From positions 1-64,000 of the forward strand of contig NZ_LMSJ01000028.1 in assembly GCF_001428105.1 (NCBI RefSeq): 64,000 bases of DNA. The letters run 5' to 3'. Shown here in pieces: positions 31,046-40,870 of the stretch. The notes beneath the pieces were generated by a model. It saw only the letters and a program-made list of their open reading frames with translations, did no database searches and had not been told where the DNA came from. Both the position numbers and the translations under genes were made by a program. This DNA comes from Paenibacillus sp. Soil766. GTDB lineage: Bacteria > Bacillota > Bacilli > Paenibacillales > NBRC-103111. Within the stretch, counting starts at the first letter, position 1. Every line of letters begins with the position of its first letter.

Positions 31046-32842
31046 TTGCAGATTAGTAGACTGAAACTAAAACATCAGATATTACTGATATTTTTATTTT
31101 CGGTTATTATTTTTACAATAATGGAATTTTATTCCTACTCCAGTTTCTATAATCTGACGCAGAACAGAGCTGCAAATTATGGGAATAAGATCATTGAACA
31201 AACAAGCCAAAAAATAAACTCCGTTTTTAACGATATAAAAGTCAGTACCAATATAGCTGTAGATAATAAAAAGGTACAAGAGTTTACCATTGTGGATGAT
31301 GATTATAAGCGGAGTTTTGACATAGGTACTTATGTCATAGAACTCATGGAATATATGAGGTCCTTTAATTCATATGTAAATGGCATCGTTATTACTGATA
31401 ATTATGGACGACGCGTTCATAGTAATGGAAACAATGATATTTTTTATACAAATCAATACGAAGCGTTTATCCGTTCATATAAAAATAATTTGGATGTTGG
31501 TAAAAAGGGGCAGTTTACAAACTTATTAAAAGACGAAAAAACAGGAAGTGAATATTTCTTTTATATAGCACCCATTATTGAAGCGATCGGCGGGGTTCAA
31601 TTTTCACAGAAGACAGGTTATTGTTCGATTATCGTGAATACGGAAAAGCTGAAGGAGCTTGTTGAAAATACGGAATTAACGCCTAACTCTACGTTGTACA
31701 TTCTAAATAGCCAAAATGAGGTTATTGTATCCAATCATGCCAATTTCCGCGGTATTTTGTACGAGGATATTCTTCCCGTAGATCGGAACCGTTTAACGAA
31801 CGGGGTGAAAACGACCATTAATGAGGAAGAAGTTATCGTCCAGGAGAAAGATTTGGAGCAGGCAGAAGGCTGGCGTATTGTAAGTATTATCCCGGTGCAA
31901 GAGTTGACAACGGACATGCATGCCATTAAAAACATTAGTATCATAGCTGGAATTGGTATCATTTTAAGTATGCTTATTCTGGGATATTTTTTCTTGAATA
32001 ATCTGACACGACCTGTTATGGGGCTTATTGCAGATATGAAGAAAATTGGTAAAAGAGATGTAGGCTTTAGGGTTAAGGTACGTTCAACCAATGAAGTCGG
32101 CGTATTGGCCTACGATATCAATAGTATGATTGACAAAATGGAAGAGATGACAAGTAATATTTTCCATACACAGGCTAGATTATATGAGTCAGAGCTCAGT
32201 AAAAAACAAGCTGAATTCGCTGCCTTACAAAGTCAAATAAATCCGCATTTCCTGTATAATACACTGAATTGCATAAGCAGTATCGGACTTGAATACGGCA
32301 GCAAGGAAATAGCGCTGATTACTTCGGCCATGTCCAAAATATTTCGATATAGTATTAAAAAAGACGATCTTGTGATGATCAGTGAAGAAATTCAATGTAT
32401 CCAAGCCTATCTGAAAATTATCTCAATTCGATATGAAAACAAGTTTGATATGGAAATACTTGTGGATGACAAGCTATTGGAAATGAAAACACCTAAAATG
32501 ATTTTGCAGCCCATTGTTGAAAATTCAGTCTATCATGGACTTGAAAGTATGGACGCCGGTGGACATCTTCGTGTGAGCGGACATATCGATACGAATGGAG
32601 ATGTTTGTTTTCAAATATCGGATACGGGTAAAGGGATAGCTAAAGATGAGCTAGAAAGGATGAAAGCCAAACTGAATATGGCGTTTTCGGATCGAGTGGA
32701 AAATAGCTTTGTTGGCAATAGTATCGGGATTTCCAATATTAATAATAGAATTCAGTTGATGTTTGGAGAAGGTTATGGGGTAGGGATCGAAAGTGAGATT
32801 GGTTCCGGGACTACGGTGGTTGTTAAGATCCCGTCTATGTGA
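31046..32842 (+). CDS. YesM-type sensor histidine kinase
   Basis: This is a protein of 598 residues. It has a membrane helix at about 10-30, an extracellular dCache-like sensor, a second helix (about 293-313) and a HAMP domain. The His_kinase domain has QINPHFLYNTLNCISSIG with phospho-acceptor His at about 401, and a HATPase region with LQPIVENSVYHGLE, ISDTGKGI and GNSIGISNINNRIQ. TTG 31046 has GGGGTGGGG upstream; the frame is open from 31025. It senses an extracellular signal, likely linked to importer 1. Confidence 0.9.
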   Translation: MQISRLKLKHQILLIFLFSVIIFTIMEFYSYSSFYNLTQNRAANYGNKIIEQTSQKINSVFNDIKVSTNIAVDNKKVQEFTIVDDDYKRSFDIGTYVIELMEYMRSFNSYVNGIVITDNYGRRVHSNGNNDIFYTNQYEAFIRSYKNNLDVGKKGQFTNLLKDEKTGSEYFFYIAPIIEAIGGVQFSQKTGYCSIIVNTEKLKELVENTELTPNSTLYILNSQNEVIVSNHANFRGILYEDILPVDRNRLTNGVKTTINEEEVIVQEKDLEQAEGWRIVSIIPVQELTTDMHAIKNISIIAGIGIILSMLILGYFFLNNLTRPVMGLIADMKKIGKRDVGFRVKVRSTNEVGVLAYDINSMIDKMEEMTSNIFHTQARLYESELSKKQAEFAALQSQINPHFLYNTLNCISSIGLEYGSKEIALITSAMSKIFRYSIKKDDLVMISEEIQCIQAYLKIISIRYENKFDMEILVDDKLLEMKTPKMILQPIVENSVYHGLESMDAGGHLRVSGHIDTNGDVCFQISDTGKGIAKDELERMKAKLNMAFSDRVENSFVGNSIGISNINNRIQLMFGEGYGVGIESEIGSGTTVVVKIPSM

Positions 32843-32982
32843 TGGGGAAGTGATAAAACGTGCCCTCATGACATAGCGGATATGAACCTTTTTCCTATTA
32901 CATTCTTTCAAGGCAATAGGTTATAATTGGAGACAATATGGCAAAGTGTTGGGGCCTTGGTTATTTTGAAAGGAGTATAGGA

Positions 32983-34140
32983 ATGGAATTTTTGTTATTA
33001 TCAAAAGAAATTACACAGCAGTATTGTCGGAAAATACGGATGCCTGAAGGTGCTACTGAGATCTTGATGAACATCGTTGATCACCTGCATAATGATCCAA
33101 AACTGTTGGGTATTTATAAGGAATTTTATAAAAATAATATTGAAAGCGGCTATTGGACAACCGTATGGGAACCACTGGCTATAGATGCTTATGTGGAAGA
33201 GGTTCTCGGAAATTCGGCTTCCCTGTTGTATCTGCATGCAGCACTGCAAAGACTGCCTCTTGCCGAGCAGAGATATGCCGAAAGAGGACTGAGTGAAGAG
33301 TTATTTGTAGAAACTTTACGGGATATCGGTGTATGGGTTCAAAATGCTTATAATTTAGTCGGATATTATGCCATTCGGAATTTTAGTTGGATCTGGAGGC
33401 ACCTAGAGGCTAGAATGTTCCGGATTGGTGGCATGCAGTTTATCGCAACGAATTTCTCTGGGATCGTGAAAGGCTTTTATAACGCAAAAGAAGATCGTTT
33501 CTTGCTCTTAGGCAGTGCAGGGATGGAGTTAAGGGCAAATGGTGATAAGCAAGGCGTTTGTAATAAAGAGAAAACAACCGATGGTTTTGTGACGGAATAT
33601 GAGGAAACGGAAGACTATTTCTTCGGAAATCCAATTACTCCTGATGGCAAGGGCTTGAAAGAACCCGTGAAGCTTATGAGGGATGAATGGGAAAAAGTAC
33701 TGGACAAGGATGATACGTTACTTGAGATTCATATCCCGAGAGATACAGCTTTTGATATGGAGCAAATAAAAGAAACCTACTTACAAGCCAAGGCATTTTA
33801 TGCAGCTTATTTTCCGGAAGTCCAATCTAAAGGGATGGCCTGCCATACCTGGCTCTTTACGCCTCAACTTCGGGAGATGTTACCGCCAACTAGCAATATT
33901 GTCAGGTTCCAGGAGCAGTTCTATCTCTATCCAACAGCGGGTTCCGTACGTTTTTTATGGAATTTTGTATTTAATGAATTGACCGAGGTAAAGGATGCTA
34001 AACCCGACACTTCGTTAAGGAGAAAAGTCCTTACTTATTTAGAGGAAGACAAAGAAATATTTGATATGAATGGCCTATTTCTAGATGTATGTGGAGATTT
34101 CGGAACCGTCGCTTATCAAAAGGAAGTCAAGACTGTTTAG
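32983..34140 (+). CDS. Acyltransferase-domain protein (DUF5596 / GNAT-like C-terminal type)
   Basis: This is a soluble protein of 385 residues. The N-terminal helical half has VWVQNAYNLVGYYAIRNFSW and WRHLEARMFRIGGMQF. The C-terminal half has LEIHIPRDTAFDMEQIKETY, GMACHTWLFTPQLREMLPPT and SNIVRFQEQFYLYP, which match a two-domain acyltransferase-like family of unknown substrate common in Paenibacillus (from memory). AAAGGAG precedes ATG 32983. It follows the kinase gene by 140 bases and may belong to the same regulon, but no promoter was fixed. Confidence 0.7.
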   Translation: MEFLLLSKEITQQYCRKIRMPEGATEILMNIVDHLHNDPKLLGIYKEFYKNNIESGYWTTVWEPLAIDAYVEEVLGNSASLLYLHAALQRLPLAEQRYAERGLSEELFVETLRDIGVWVQNAYNLVGYYAIRNFSWIWRHLEARMFRIGGMQFIATNFSGIVKGFYNAKEDRFLLLGSAGMELRANGDKQGVCNKEKTTDGFVTEYEETEDYFFGNPITPDGKGLKEPVKLMRDEWEKVLDKDDTLLEIHIPRDTAFDMEQIKETYLQAKAFYAAYFPEVQSKGMACHTWLFTPQLREMLPPTSNIVRFQEQFYLYPTAGSVRFLWNFVFNELTEVKDAKPDTSLRRKVLTYLEEDKEIFDMNGLFLDVCGDFGTVAYQKEVKTV

Positions 34141-34149
34141 ATTCGGGAC

Positions 34150-34204
34150 TTTATCGAGTAGCGATCGTGGAGGAGCTTGCCTCATGGCAATGGCTCCTTT
34201 TTGT
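34150..34204 (+). terminator. Terminator with faint resemblance to the attC-like modules
   Basis: GGAGGAGCTTGCC-tcat-GGCAATGGCTCC with internal mismatches is followed by TTTTTG. The preceding TATCGAGTAGCGATCG recalls a module box, but a 3' box is absent. Confidence 0.6.
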
Positions 34205-34357
34205 TCTTATATCACATGTGGTGAAAAAGGAGGTTCGGTGATTCCTGGTGCTCGCGGGTGCATACCGGTACTCCCATGTGCTCCCCATGCCGCGCATCTA
34301 CACTGTGCCCTGGTATAGTAGCGCCAAAACTACGCAAGTGAGGGAGGAGTAAACGAA

Positions 34358-34888
34358 TTGAAGAGACATTGGACAATTTCACCTTGGACGAAAGAGTGGA
34401 ACCTGCAATTTGAGATGGAGTTAAAAGTTTTACAGGATATTTTTCAAACGGAAATTGTAGACATACAACATGTTGGAAGCACCTCGGTGCCCTCAATCGG
34501 TTATGCCAAGCCTATTATCGACATTTTGATCATCGTGAAAAATATTGAGCGAGTGAGTTTGTGTAACGAACAAATGATCAGCGCGGGATACCGAGTCAGA
34601 GGGGAGAATGGCATTCCAAATAGAAGATACTTCTCCAAAGGGGATCTCGTGCGAACACATCACGTTCATATTTACCAGCAGGGGGACTCAAGGATACTAA
34701 CCTATTTGGATTATAAAGCTTATTTGCTGCAACATCCTACTGAAGCAGAAAAATACGGTCAACTCAAGCTGGACATTCTAGCGTCATATTCGAATGATCA
34801 GTATCAACAAGTGAAAGAAAATCACATCACTCACATGGTTGAGAAAGCACTGCGATGGGGAGAAGAGGAAAGGAAACGATTGGAATGA
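34358..34888 (+). CDS. GrpB-family (UPF0157) protein
   Basis: This is a protein of 176 residues related to nucleotidyltransferases. IVDIQHVGSTSVPSIGYAKP has the conserved H-x-G-S-T-x-x-P motif, IIDILIIVKN the two Asp of the active site, and HHVHIYQQGD a further conserved strand. The biological role is unclear; some relatives fuse to CoaE or act as tRNA-like nucleotidyltransferases. TTG start with GGGAGGAG upstream. Its stop overlaps the next start (ATGA). Confidence 0.85.
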   Translation: MKRHWTISPWTKEWNLQFEMELKVLQDIFQTEIVDIQHVGSTSVPSIGYAKPIIDILIIVKNIERVSLCNEQMISAGYRVRGENGIPNRRYFSKGDLVRTHHVHIYQQGDSRILTYLDYKAYLLQHPTEAEKYGQLKLDILASYSNDQYQQVKENHITHMVEKALRWGEEERKRLE

Positions 34889-35133
34889 GTAGGAAAAACA
34901 TGGTTGCCGGGATTCTTGTATCCTTGTTTGTCCCGATTTTGGTGTATTTCGCAATGGTTGCTAGTGTCGATCTCATTAGTTGGCCAGAGCCACCAGAAGA
35001 TTTCCAGTATCATGATTCTTACTTCACCGTTATGCATATAGATCCAGTCATGTTTACAGTTATTGCTGTGATTACTTTCATTATTTATGCAGCAATTTCC
35101 TTGGCCGTGCGATACGTTAGGCGAAAAGCATAG
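34885..35133 (+). CDS. Small two-helix membrane protein coupled to grpB-like gene
   Basis: This is an 82-residue protein with membrane helices at about 5-27 and 50-73 and an acidic aromatic loop (SWPEPPEDFQYHDSYFTV) expected to face outward. It starts at ATG 34885, overlapping the stop of the GrpB gene by 4 bases, so expression is translationally coupled. Function not recognised. Confidence 0.6.
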   Translation: MSRKNMVAGILVSLFVPILVYFAMVASVDLISWPEPPEDFQYHDSYFTVMHIDPVMFTVIAVITFIIYAAISLAVRYVRRKA

Positions 35134-35168
35134 GAACATAAGGCGGTAAGCATACTCATATCGAGACT

Positions 35169-36167
35169 TCACTTGCCGCTATACATAGAAGCAATGTTGT
35201 TCGCTGCCTCTAGCAATGCTTCTCGGAGCTCTAATGGTTCCAAGACTCGGATCATCGTCCCGAATCCAAGCATAATTTCGCAAGCAGAGCTCAAGGTGTT
35301 GAACTCGAGCTCTGCTTTGCGCCAAACCACGGGAACAGTGGCGCTGGTCGAGCTGGTTTCGTCTTCGGGCCCCTCGAGCCATGCTGTTACCCGAACGAAG
35401 CGGGTCATTTCGAGCCGAGTCGCGACACTCGGATGCACAAGTGCATGAGCCGCATAGTGAGGAAGTCCGCTGCGAAACAGGTCGACCGAACGCTGCCAAT
35501 ATGCAGCGAGGTTGAACTGATCTGGGCGGACCGTAGGCTCATCCAATAAGGCAGCATCTTGGATTCTTGAAATACGATAGGTACGGGGTTCCTGATCAAC
35601 GCCAGCCGCAATGAGATACCAGAGTGAACCCTTGAGGACAAGCCCGAGTGGGCTCACAATGCGTTCGCTTGCAGCCGAGTCGCCGCCTGAGGCGTATCGA
35701 AATCGCAGTTTTCGGTCTTCCCATACAGCTTCCTGTAGGAGAGACAGCCACGGTAAATCCTCGACATTGTGATGCCAGCCTGCCGCATCCACATAAACCC
35801 GTTGTCGCATATAATCGGCATCGCGTCGCAACGAAGGAGAAAGCGAAGCCAGCACTTTCAAAACCGCTGCTTCATAAGCATCACCAAAACCCAGATCAGT
35901 TAAATGTCGATGGGGCTCAGCGGCCAGTAATGCGAGTAGCTCATCTTTGTGCAACCCGGCCCAATCCGCTCGATACCCCTCCATAAGCCGCCATCCACCT
36001 GCAGCTCCACGTTCTGCATAGACGGGAACACCCGCGGTGCTTAGTGCTTCCATATCCCGATGAATTGTCCGTTCCGAGACTTCCAGTCTCGTGGCTAACT
36101 CTCGAGTTGTCATGCCGCCGCGAGTTTGCAACAGCATCATAATTTGCAATAAACGATCCGCTCTCAT
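35169..36167 (-). CDS. YafY-type HTH/WYL-domain transcriptional regulator
   Basis: This is a protein of 332 residues. The N-terminal winged helix has RADRLLQIMMLLQTRGGMTT and RELATRLEVSERTIHRDMEA. The WYL domain has RIVSPLGLVLKGSLWYLIAA and TYRISRIQDA, and the WCX tail MIRVLEPLELREALLEAAN. AGGAGGG lies upstream of the ATG. It is divergent from the short-chain dehydrogenase gene, which it presumably regulates through the repeats at 36223-36251. Confidence 0.88.
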   Translation of the reverse strand: MRADRLLQIMMLLQTRGGMTTRELATRLEVSERTIHRDMEALSTAGVPVYAERGAAGGWRLMEGYRADWAGLHKDELLALLAAEPHRHLTDLGFGDAYEAAVLKVLASLSPSLRRDADYMRQRVYVDAAGWHHNVEDLPWLSLLQEAVWEDRKLRFRYASGGDSAASERIVSPLGLVLKGSLWYLIAAGVDQEPRTYRISRIQDAALLDEPTVRPDQFNLAAYWQRSVDLFRSGLPHYAAHALVHPSVATRLEMTRFVRVTAWLEGPEDETSSTSATVPVVWRKAELEFNTLSSACEIMLGFGTMIRVLEPLELREALLEAANNIASMYSGK

Positions 36168-36222
36168 CTGCGTCCCTCCTCATGTAATTTGATTTTAGCA
36201 TACATATATGACAACAGGTGAC

Positions 36223-36251
36223 ATGATACTAAAGGTATGATGATACTAAAG
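36223..36251. promoter_or_regulatory. Direct repeats between WYL regulator and SDR gene
   Basis: ATGATACTAAAG occurs twice (36223-36234 and 36240-36251), 17 bp apart, in the divergent intergenic region. It is a candidate operator for the WYL regulator. Confidence 0.45.
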
Positions 36252-36298
36252 TTAAGTTCATACAGTTTACTATCTTTGAATCGGAAGGAGTTGATTCT

Positions 36299-37180
36299 AT
36301 GACAACGAAAAATCAACCATTGCGCAATCAAATCGCATTAGTCGCAGGAGCGACTCGAGGGGCGGGACGTGCGATTGCGGTCGAACTCGGCCGCGCTGGA
36401 GCAACGGTTTATGTGACAGGGCGTTCCACGAGGGGGAAGCGTTCGCCGATGAACCGACCGGAAACGATTGAAGAAACTGCTGAACTTGTCACGCAAGCAG
36501 GGGGCAAAGGTATCGCAGTCTGCATGGATCATACAAAAGAAGAGGATGTTGTGGCGCTGTTCAGTCAAATAAAGCGTGAGCAGCAGGGGCGTCTGAACAT
36601 TCTAGTCAATGATCTCTGGGGAGGTGACCCGCATACAGAATGGGGAAAAGGCTTCTGGGAGACCCCGCTTGCAAACGGGTTGTTGATTCAGAAACAAGCT
36701 GTCCACTCTCATATTATGACTGCTTATTATGCAGCTCCATTGATGGTCGAACGCAAGGCCGGGCTCATTGTAGAAATTACAGATGGCGTCGGCTATCACT
36801 ATCGGGGTAACTTGTATTATAGTTTGGCCAAAATCGGAGTTTCCCATTTGGCGCAAGGGATGGCGGCGGATCTGAAACCTCACGGTGTGACAGCTCTTGC
36901 AGTAACGCCGGGTTTCCTTCGTTCGGAAGCGATGTTGGAGCATTTCGGGGTGCAGGAGGAGAATTGGCGGGATGCTGCGAAGCAGGACATCCATTTCCTG
37001 CAGTCCGAGACCCCTTACTTCGTTGCGCAGGGGATAGCCGCACTCGCTGCAGATCCGAAGGTGGCGGAGAAATCCGGGCAACTGCTTAGCTCTTGGTCTT
37101 TGTCCGACGATTATGGCTTCATCGATATCGATGGGCGCAGTCCACATTGGGGAAGGTACGCGGAGGAGAATGGCTTCTGA
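36299..37180 (+). CDS. Short-chain dehydrogenase/reductase
   Basis: This is a protein of 293 residues with a Rossmann fold. ALVAGATRGAGRAIAVELG holds the cofactor loop (G-x-x-x-G-x-G), VYVTGRSTRG suggests NADP preference through its Arg residues, and YYSLAKIGVSHLAQGMA holds the catalytic Tyr-x-x-x-Lys. VTPGFLRSEAM follows, the usual post-active-site segment. The second conserved motif is NDLWGG rather than NNAG. The substrate is unknown. GGAAGGAG precedes the ATG. It is divergent from the WYL regulator. Confidence 0.87.
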   Translation: MTTKNQPLRNQIALVAGATRGAGRAIAVELGRAGATVYVTGRSTRGKRSPMNRPETIEETAELVTQAGGKGIAVCMDHTKEEDVVALFSQIKREQQGRLNILVNDLWGGDPHTEWGKGFWETPLANGLLIQKQAVHSHIMTAYYAAPLMVERKAGLIVEITDGVGYHYRGNLYYSLAKIGVSHLAQGMAADLKPHGVTALAVTPGFLRSEAMLEHFGVQEENWRDAAKQDIHFLQSETPYFVAQGIAALAADPKVAEKSGQLLSSWSLSDDYGFIDIDGRSPHWGRYAEENGF

Positions 37181-37240
37181 GCCGGCCCGCCCGCTCTCCA
37201 TTCGCGCACACATGCCAGGGAATATCGCCAGAACCAAAAA

Positions 37241-37281
37241 ACAGACCTAACAAGGTGCGACTGCACCTATGTTAGGTCTGT
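37241..37281. terminator. Bidirectional terminator
   Basis: ACAGACCTAACA-aa-GGTGC and GCACC-ta-TGTTAGGTCTGT form a long near-perfect stem flanked by A-run and T-rich ends. It separates the convergent SDR and importer 2 genes. Confidence 0.8.
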
Positions 37282-37297
37282 TTGACGTTCAGCGCTT

Positions 37298-38660
37298 TTA
37301 TTTATTTTTGTAAGCTTCCGTCATTTCTTGCACAATTTTCAGATAAGTTGGATCTGCTTTCGTCTTGGCAACGAATTCATCCCAAGCGGCTAAGGATTCT
37401 TTGCCCATGATGACTTTGATTTTCATATCCAAAATTTTCTTGTTCAATTCTGGACCGGCCGTTAAGTTGGTTTGTGAAATGAGGCCGTAAGCGGCATTTG
37501 GTTTACTGAAAGCTGACCGATCATCAATAATCTTCTTACTGCGATCATAGAACTCTTTGGGAATACCGTTGTAGTATGCACGTGTGTATTTATCGTATTT
37601 CTGGGCAATTTGCAGTAGATTATTGGTCACGTCAGGTACGTTGTCCACTTTGGCTTGTTCAGTCGCCTGCTTAAATCCGTCTTTAATCGTATAATGCTTA
37701 TCCAGAATGCCATACGCTGCAAGATCGGCTACATCATCGGATAACAGTTTATCCATAAAGCCTAAGAGTTGTTTCATTTTGGCCTCAGACACTGTTTTCG
37801 GAATGACGTACATACCGAAGTTCCCCACATCTTGCGCCGCAAATTTATTTCCGTCTGGCGTCATCAAATAAGTAAGTGGCAATGAATCTGCTTTCGGATC
37901 AATTTTGCGCATAGCATCTGTGTAGAGCCACTGTGGGTTGAGGGCAGAACCGAGTACACCAGCCTTGCCACCCATCTTCAACCCATCCGTACAAGCCCAT
38001 GCCTTCCGCATCAACTTGTCCTGTAATCCCGATTGTATCGTTTTTGCCGTTGCCATCGGGATCTTTTTCGGTGAAAGCTTTCAGCACAGCATACATCTCA
38101 TCCATCGTTTCAGGTGCTTTCATACCAAGCTTATCTAACCAATCTTTACGGACATGTACGCCCCAAGAACTTTCTAAGGGACGAGGACGAGGGATTCCGT
38201 AGTTTTTCCCTTTAATTTTGGCATTGTCCCAAACAACAGCGGGCATCGCACTTAAGGTTTTATAATCTTTAATATATGGCGTAATGTCCCAGAAAGCGCC
38301 GGATGTCGCCATTTGGACAACCTGTGAATCAAAGACATTCATCACTAGACTAAGATCGGATAAGTCGCCGGAAGCCAGCATGACCTTCGTTTTCTCCGAG
38401 TAAGTATTTACGGGTACCCATGTGATATTCAACTTCGTATTGGTTTTCTTCTCGATCTCTTGCAGAATAGGATTCGACGGGTCAACAGCCTGAGCACCCT
38501 GTTGATTCGTGAACATGGAAATCTTGACAGGCTCGTTACTAGTAGCTTCGGCTTTCTTATCTGTTGTTGCTTCTTGTCCAGCGCTGCAAGCTGTAAGAGT
38601 TAAGGCAGCGATCATGCCGATAACGGTGCCCTTCGTAAATACGTGTTTGTTTGTGTACAA
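37298..38660 (-). pseudogene. Sugar-binding lipoprotein of importer 2, broken by internal out-of-frame deletion
   Basis: The N-terminal part (37899-38660) has a lipoprotein signal with LTAC, SWGVHVRKDWLDKLGMKA and KAFTEKDPDGNGKNDTIGIT, then loses frame after QVDAEGMG. The C-terminal part (37298 to about 38030) continues GLKMGGKAGVLGSALNPQWL to the end EMTEAYKNK. The total is about 455 codons against 530-560 for the family, so 60-80 residues of the central domain are deleted as well as the frame being lost. TTG 38660 with GGGAGG upstream is the start. Importer 2 is therefore probably without a working receptor. Confidence 0.82.
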
Positions 38661-38744
38661 ATGAATCAACCTCCCATGGTTATCATACAATTTCTCATTG
38701 AACTTATAAACCGGTCTGAAATCGAGATACGTTCCCGCAATCTT

Positions 38745-39626
38745 CTACCCCTTAATAGAACCGACCATCACCCCTTTAGCAAAATGTTTCTGAAGCAGCG
38801 GGTACACGAGTAGAATAGGAACTGTCGCGATGACAACTGCAGCCATCTTCAGCGTATCTGTCGGAATGGCAATTTCCCCGACCATGCTATTGGCAATCTC
38901 TCCAGATGAAGAGGATGAGGAATCGATAAGGAGCTGTTGAAGCACAATTTGCAAGGGACGAAGATCAGGCTTCGTAATATACAGCACGGCAGAGAAAAAT
39001 GTGTTCCAATACGCGACGGCATAGAAGAGTCCAAAGGCTGCAAGAGAGGGAAGGGATAAGGGTAAAATAATTCGGAACCATACGCCCATATCCGATGCGC
39101 CATCGATCTTGGCTGCTTCTTCAAGCTCATCGGGGATGCTGTCAAAGAAGCCTTTCATTAAAATGACATACCAACCACTAGTCAAAACGGGTAGAATAAG
39201 CGCCCAGATGGTATTAATCAGATGTACATCTCTCACAACAAGATAAGGGGGAATGATCCCTGGGTTGAATAACGTTGTCATTAAGATTAAGATGAGCAGC
39301 ACTCTTCGACCTTGAAGTCGTTTTCTAGACAAGGCATATGCACCAGCAGACGTAACGATCAAGCTTAGCGCGGTACCGACAGTTGCCAGAATGGTGCTGA
39401 CACCAGCAGCCTGGATAAATACATTATTGGAAAACAGATAGCGATACGAGTCCAGTGTCCATTTTTCCGGGAAAATGACGATGGTTTTCTGTAAGTATTC
39501 AATCGGTGATGTGAAGGAGACAGCAGTTATATAGTAGAAAGGAAATAACATGACTAGAGCTACTAGGATCAATGCAGCTAAAATACTTCCCTCAAACCAC
39601 TTGTCGGACGTTGTACGTTGATTCAT
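38745..39626 (-). CDS. ABC transporter permease, YtcP type (importer 2)
   Basis: This is a protein of 293 residues with six membrane segments. FNPGIIPPYLVVRDVHLINT is the family signature, DELEEAAKIDGASDMGVWFR the EAA loop and QKHFAKGVMVGSIKG the C-terminus. AGGAGGGCTCACC precedes the ATG. It is separated from the upstream permease by 12 bases, so they are co-transcribed. It appears intact although the binding-protein gene downstream is broken. Confidence 0.88.
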   Translation of the reverse strand: MNQRTTSDKWFEGSILAALILVALVMLFPFYYITAVSFTSPIEYLQKTIVIFPEKWTLDSYRYLFSNNVFIQAAGVSTILATVGTALSLIVTSAGAYALSRKRLQGRRVLLILILMTTLFNPGIIPPYLVVRDVHLINTIWALILPVLTSGWYVILMKGFFDSIPDELEEAAKIDGASDMGVWFRIILPLSLPSLAAFGLFYAVAYWNTFFSAVLYITKPDLRPLQIVLQQLLIDSSSSSSGEIANSMVGEIAIPTDTLKMAAVVIATVPILLVYPLLQKHFAKGVMVGSIKG

Positions 39627-39638
39627 AGGTGAGCCCTC

Positions 39639-40607
39639 CTAAAAGATGCCGTCATCGCCGAATTTCTTGGCAAGCCGGTTCGTTAAAACTACCAAAATAA
39701 CACCGACAATGGATTTAAACAAGCCAACAGCTGTGCTGAAGCTGAACTGTGCTTGTTGAATGCCGCTGCGGTACACATACGTATCGAACACATCTGCGAC
39801 ATCTGAAACAGCGCCGTTCATCATAAGATAAACCTGTTCAAACCCGACATCCATCATATGGCCGATACGCAGAATGAGCAGAATAATAATGACATTGCGA
39901 ATTGCTGGAAGTGTGACGTGCCATATTTGGCGAAGTCGCCCTGCTCCATCCATGCGAGCTGCTTCGAAGAGCTGGGTATCTACAGATGCAATGGCAGCCA
40001 AGAAAATAACGGTACCCCAGCCGACTTCTTTCCAGATGGACTGCAAGGTAAGTAAGGCCCAGAACATGCCCTGACTTGTTAAGAAATTGATTTTATCATA
40101 CCCAAGAGATTCCAGAAATTTATTCGCGAAACCGCTTGAAGTTGAGAGCATCAAGTACGTTATCCCAACAATGACCACCCACGATAGGAAATGCGGCAAA
40201 TAAATAACGGATTGAATGATGCGTTTCACCCATTCTTTGCGTACCTCATTGAGCATAAGTGCGAGTACGATCGGTAAGGGGAAGAAGAAGATCAAGTTCA
40301 ATAAATTAATAGCGAGCGTATTGCGTAATAAAAGGAAGAAGCTGTCATTCGAGAAAAAACGTTCGAAATGCTGGAACCCGACCCATGGACTGTTCCAGAA
40401 ACCCAGATAAGGCGAGTAATCTTTGAAGGCGATCAGAACGCCCCACATTGGCAGATACTTAAAGATAAGGAAGTAGGCCAACATGGGAGAAGCGATGAGG
40501 TATAGCATGCGATCTCGTTTTAAGCCCTTCCATACACGCCTGCTTTGTGAGAGAGATGCGGGTTGCCTTTCATGAGAAAGAGCTGCGTGTGTTGTTTCAG
40601 TTTTCAT
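39639..40607 (-). CDS. ABC transporter permease, LplB type (importer 2)
   Basis: This is a protein of 322 residues. FKYLPMWGVLIAFKDYSPYL is the family signature, FEAARMDGAGRLRQIWHVTL the EAA loop and NRLAKKFGDDGIF the C-terminus. It is first gene of the minus-strand operon permease, permease, binding protein. AAAGGTG precedes ATG 40607, and a good promoter lies at 40654-40682. It is divergent from a membrane-anchored AraC regulator. Confidence 0.88.
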   Translation of the reverse strand: MKTETTHAALSHERQPASLSQSRRVWKGLKRDRMLYLIASPMLAYFLIFKYLPMWGVLIAFKDYSPYLGFWNSPWVGFQHFERFFSNDSFFLLLRNTLAINLLNLIFFFPLPIVLALMLNEVRKEWVKRIIQSVIYLPHFLSWVVIVGITYLMLSTSSGFANKFLESLGYDKINFLTSQGMFWALLTLQSIWKEVGWGTVIFLAAIASVDTQLFEAARMDGAGRLRQIWHVTLPAIRNVIIILLILRIGHMMDVGFEQVYLMMNGAVSDVADVFDTYVYRSGIQQAQFSFSTAVGLFKSIVGVILVVLTNRLAKKFGDDGIF

Positions 40608-40653
40608 CGTTTTTCACCTTTCCCAATAGAAGTAGTTTCGGTCTCTTGGCTTT

Positions 40654-40682
40654 ACTATAGGGATGCCGCTAATTTCCGACAA
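40654..40682 (-). promoter_or_regulatory. Promoter of the importer 2 operon
   Basis: On the minus strand TTGTCG (40677-40682) and TATAGT (40654-40659) are 17 bp apart, 47 bases before the first permease. The rest of the 263-bp divergent region holds no further gene. Confidence 0.65.
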
Positions 40683-40870
40683 TTAGACAGTTTTTCTTGG
40701 ATATTTCCTAGCGTTTCACTTTTCAGTAAAGGTCATTTCCTGCGCTTGCACATTCATTCTTGGCCTAGTTTTGATGTTTTTTCTTTTGCAGATGGCTTTT
40801 TTTTCTTATATGATGGATGAACAGCGGATGAAAGACATTCATCGAATGTGGACAAGGAGGGGTAATCAGC

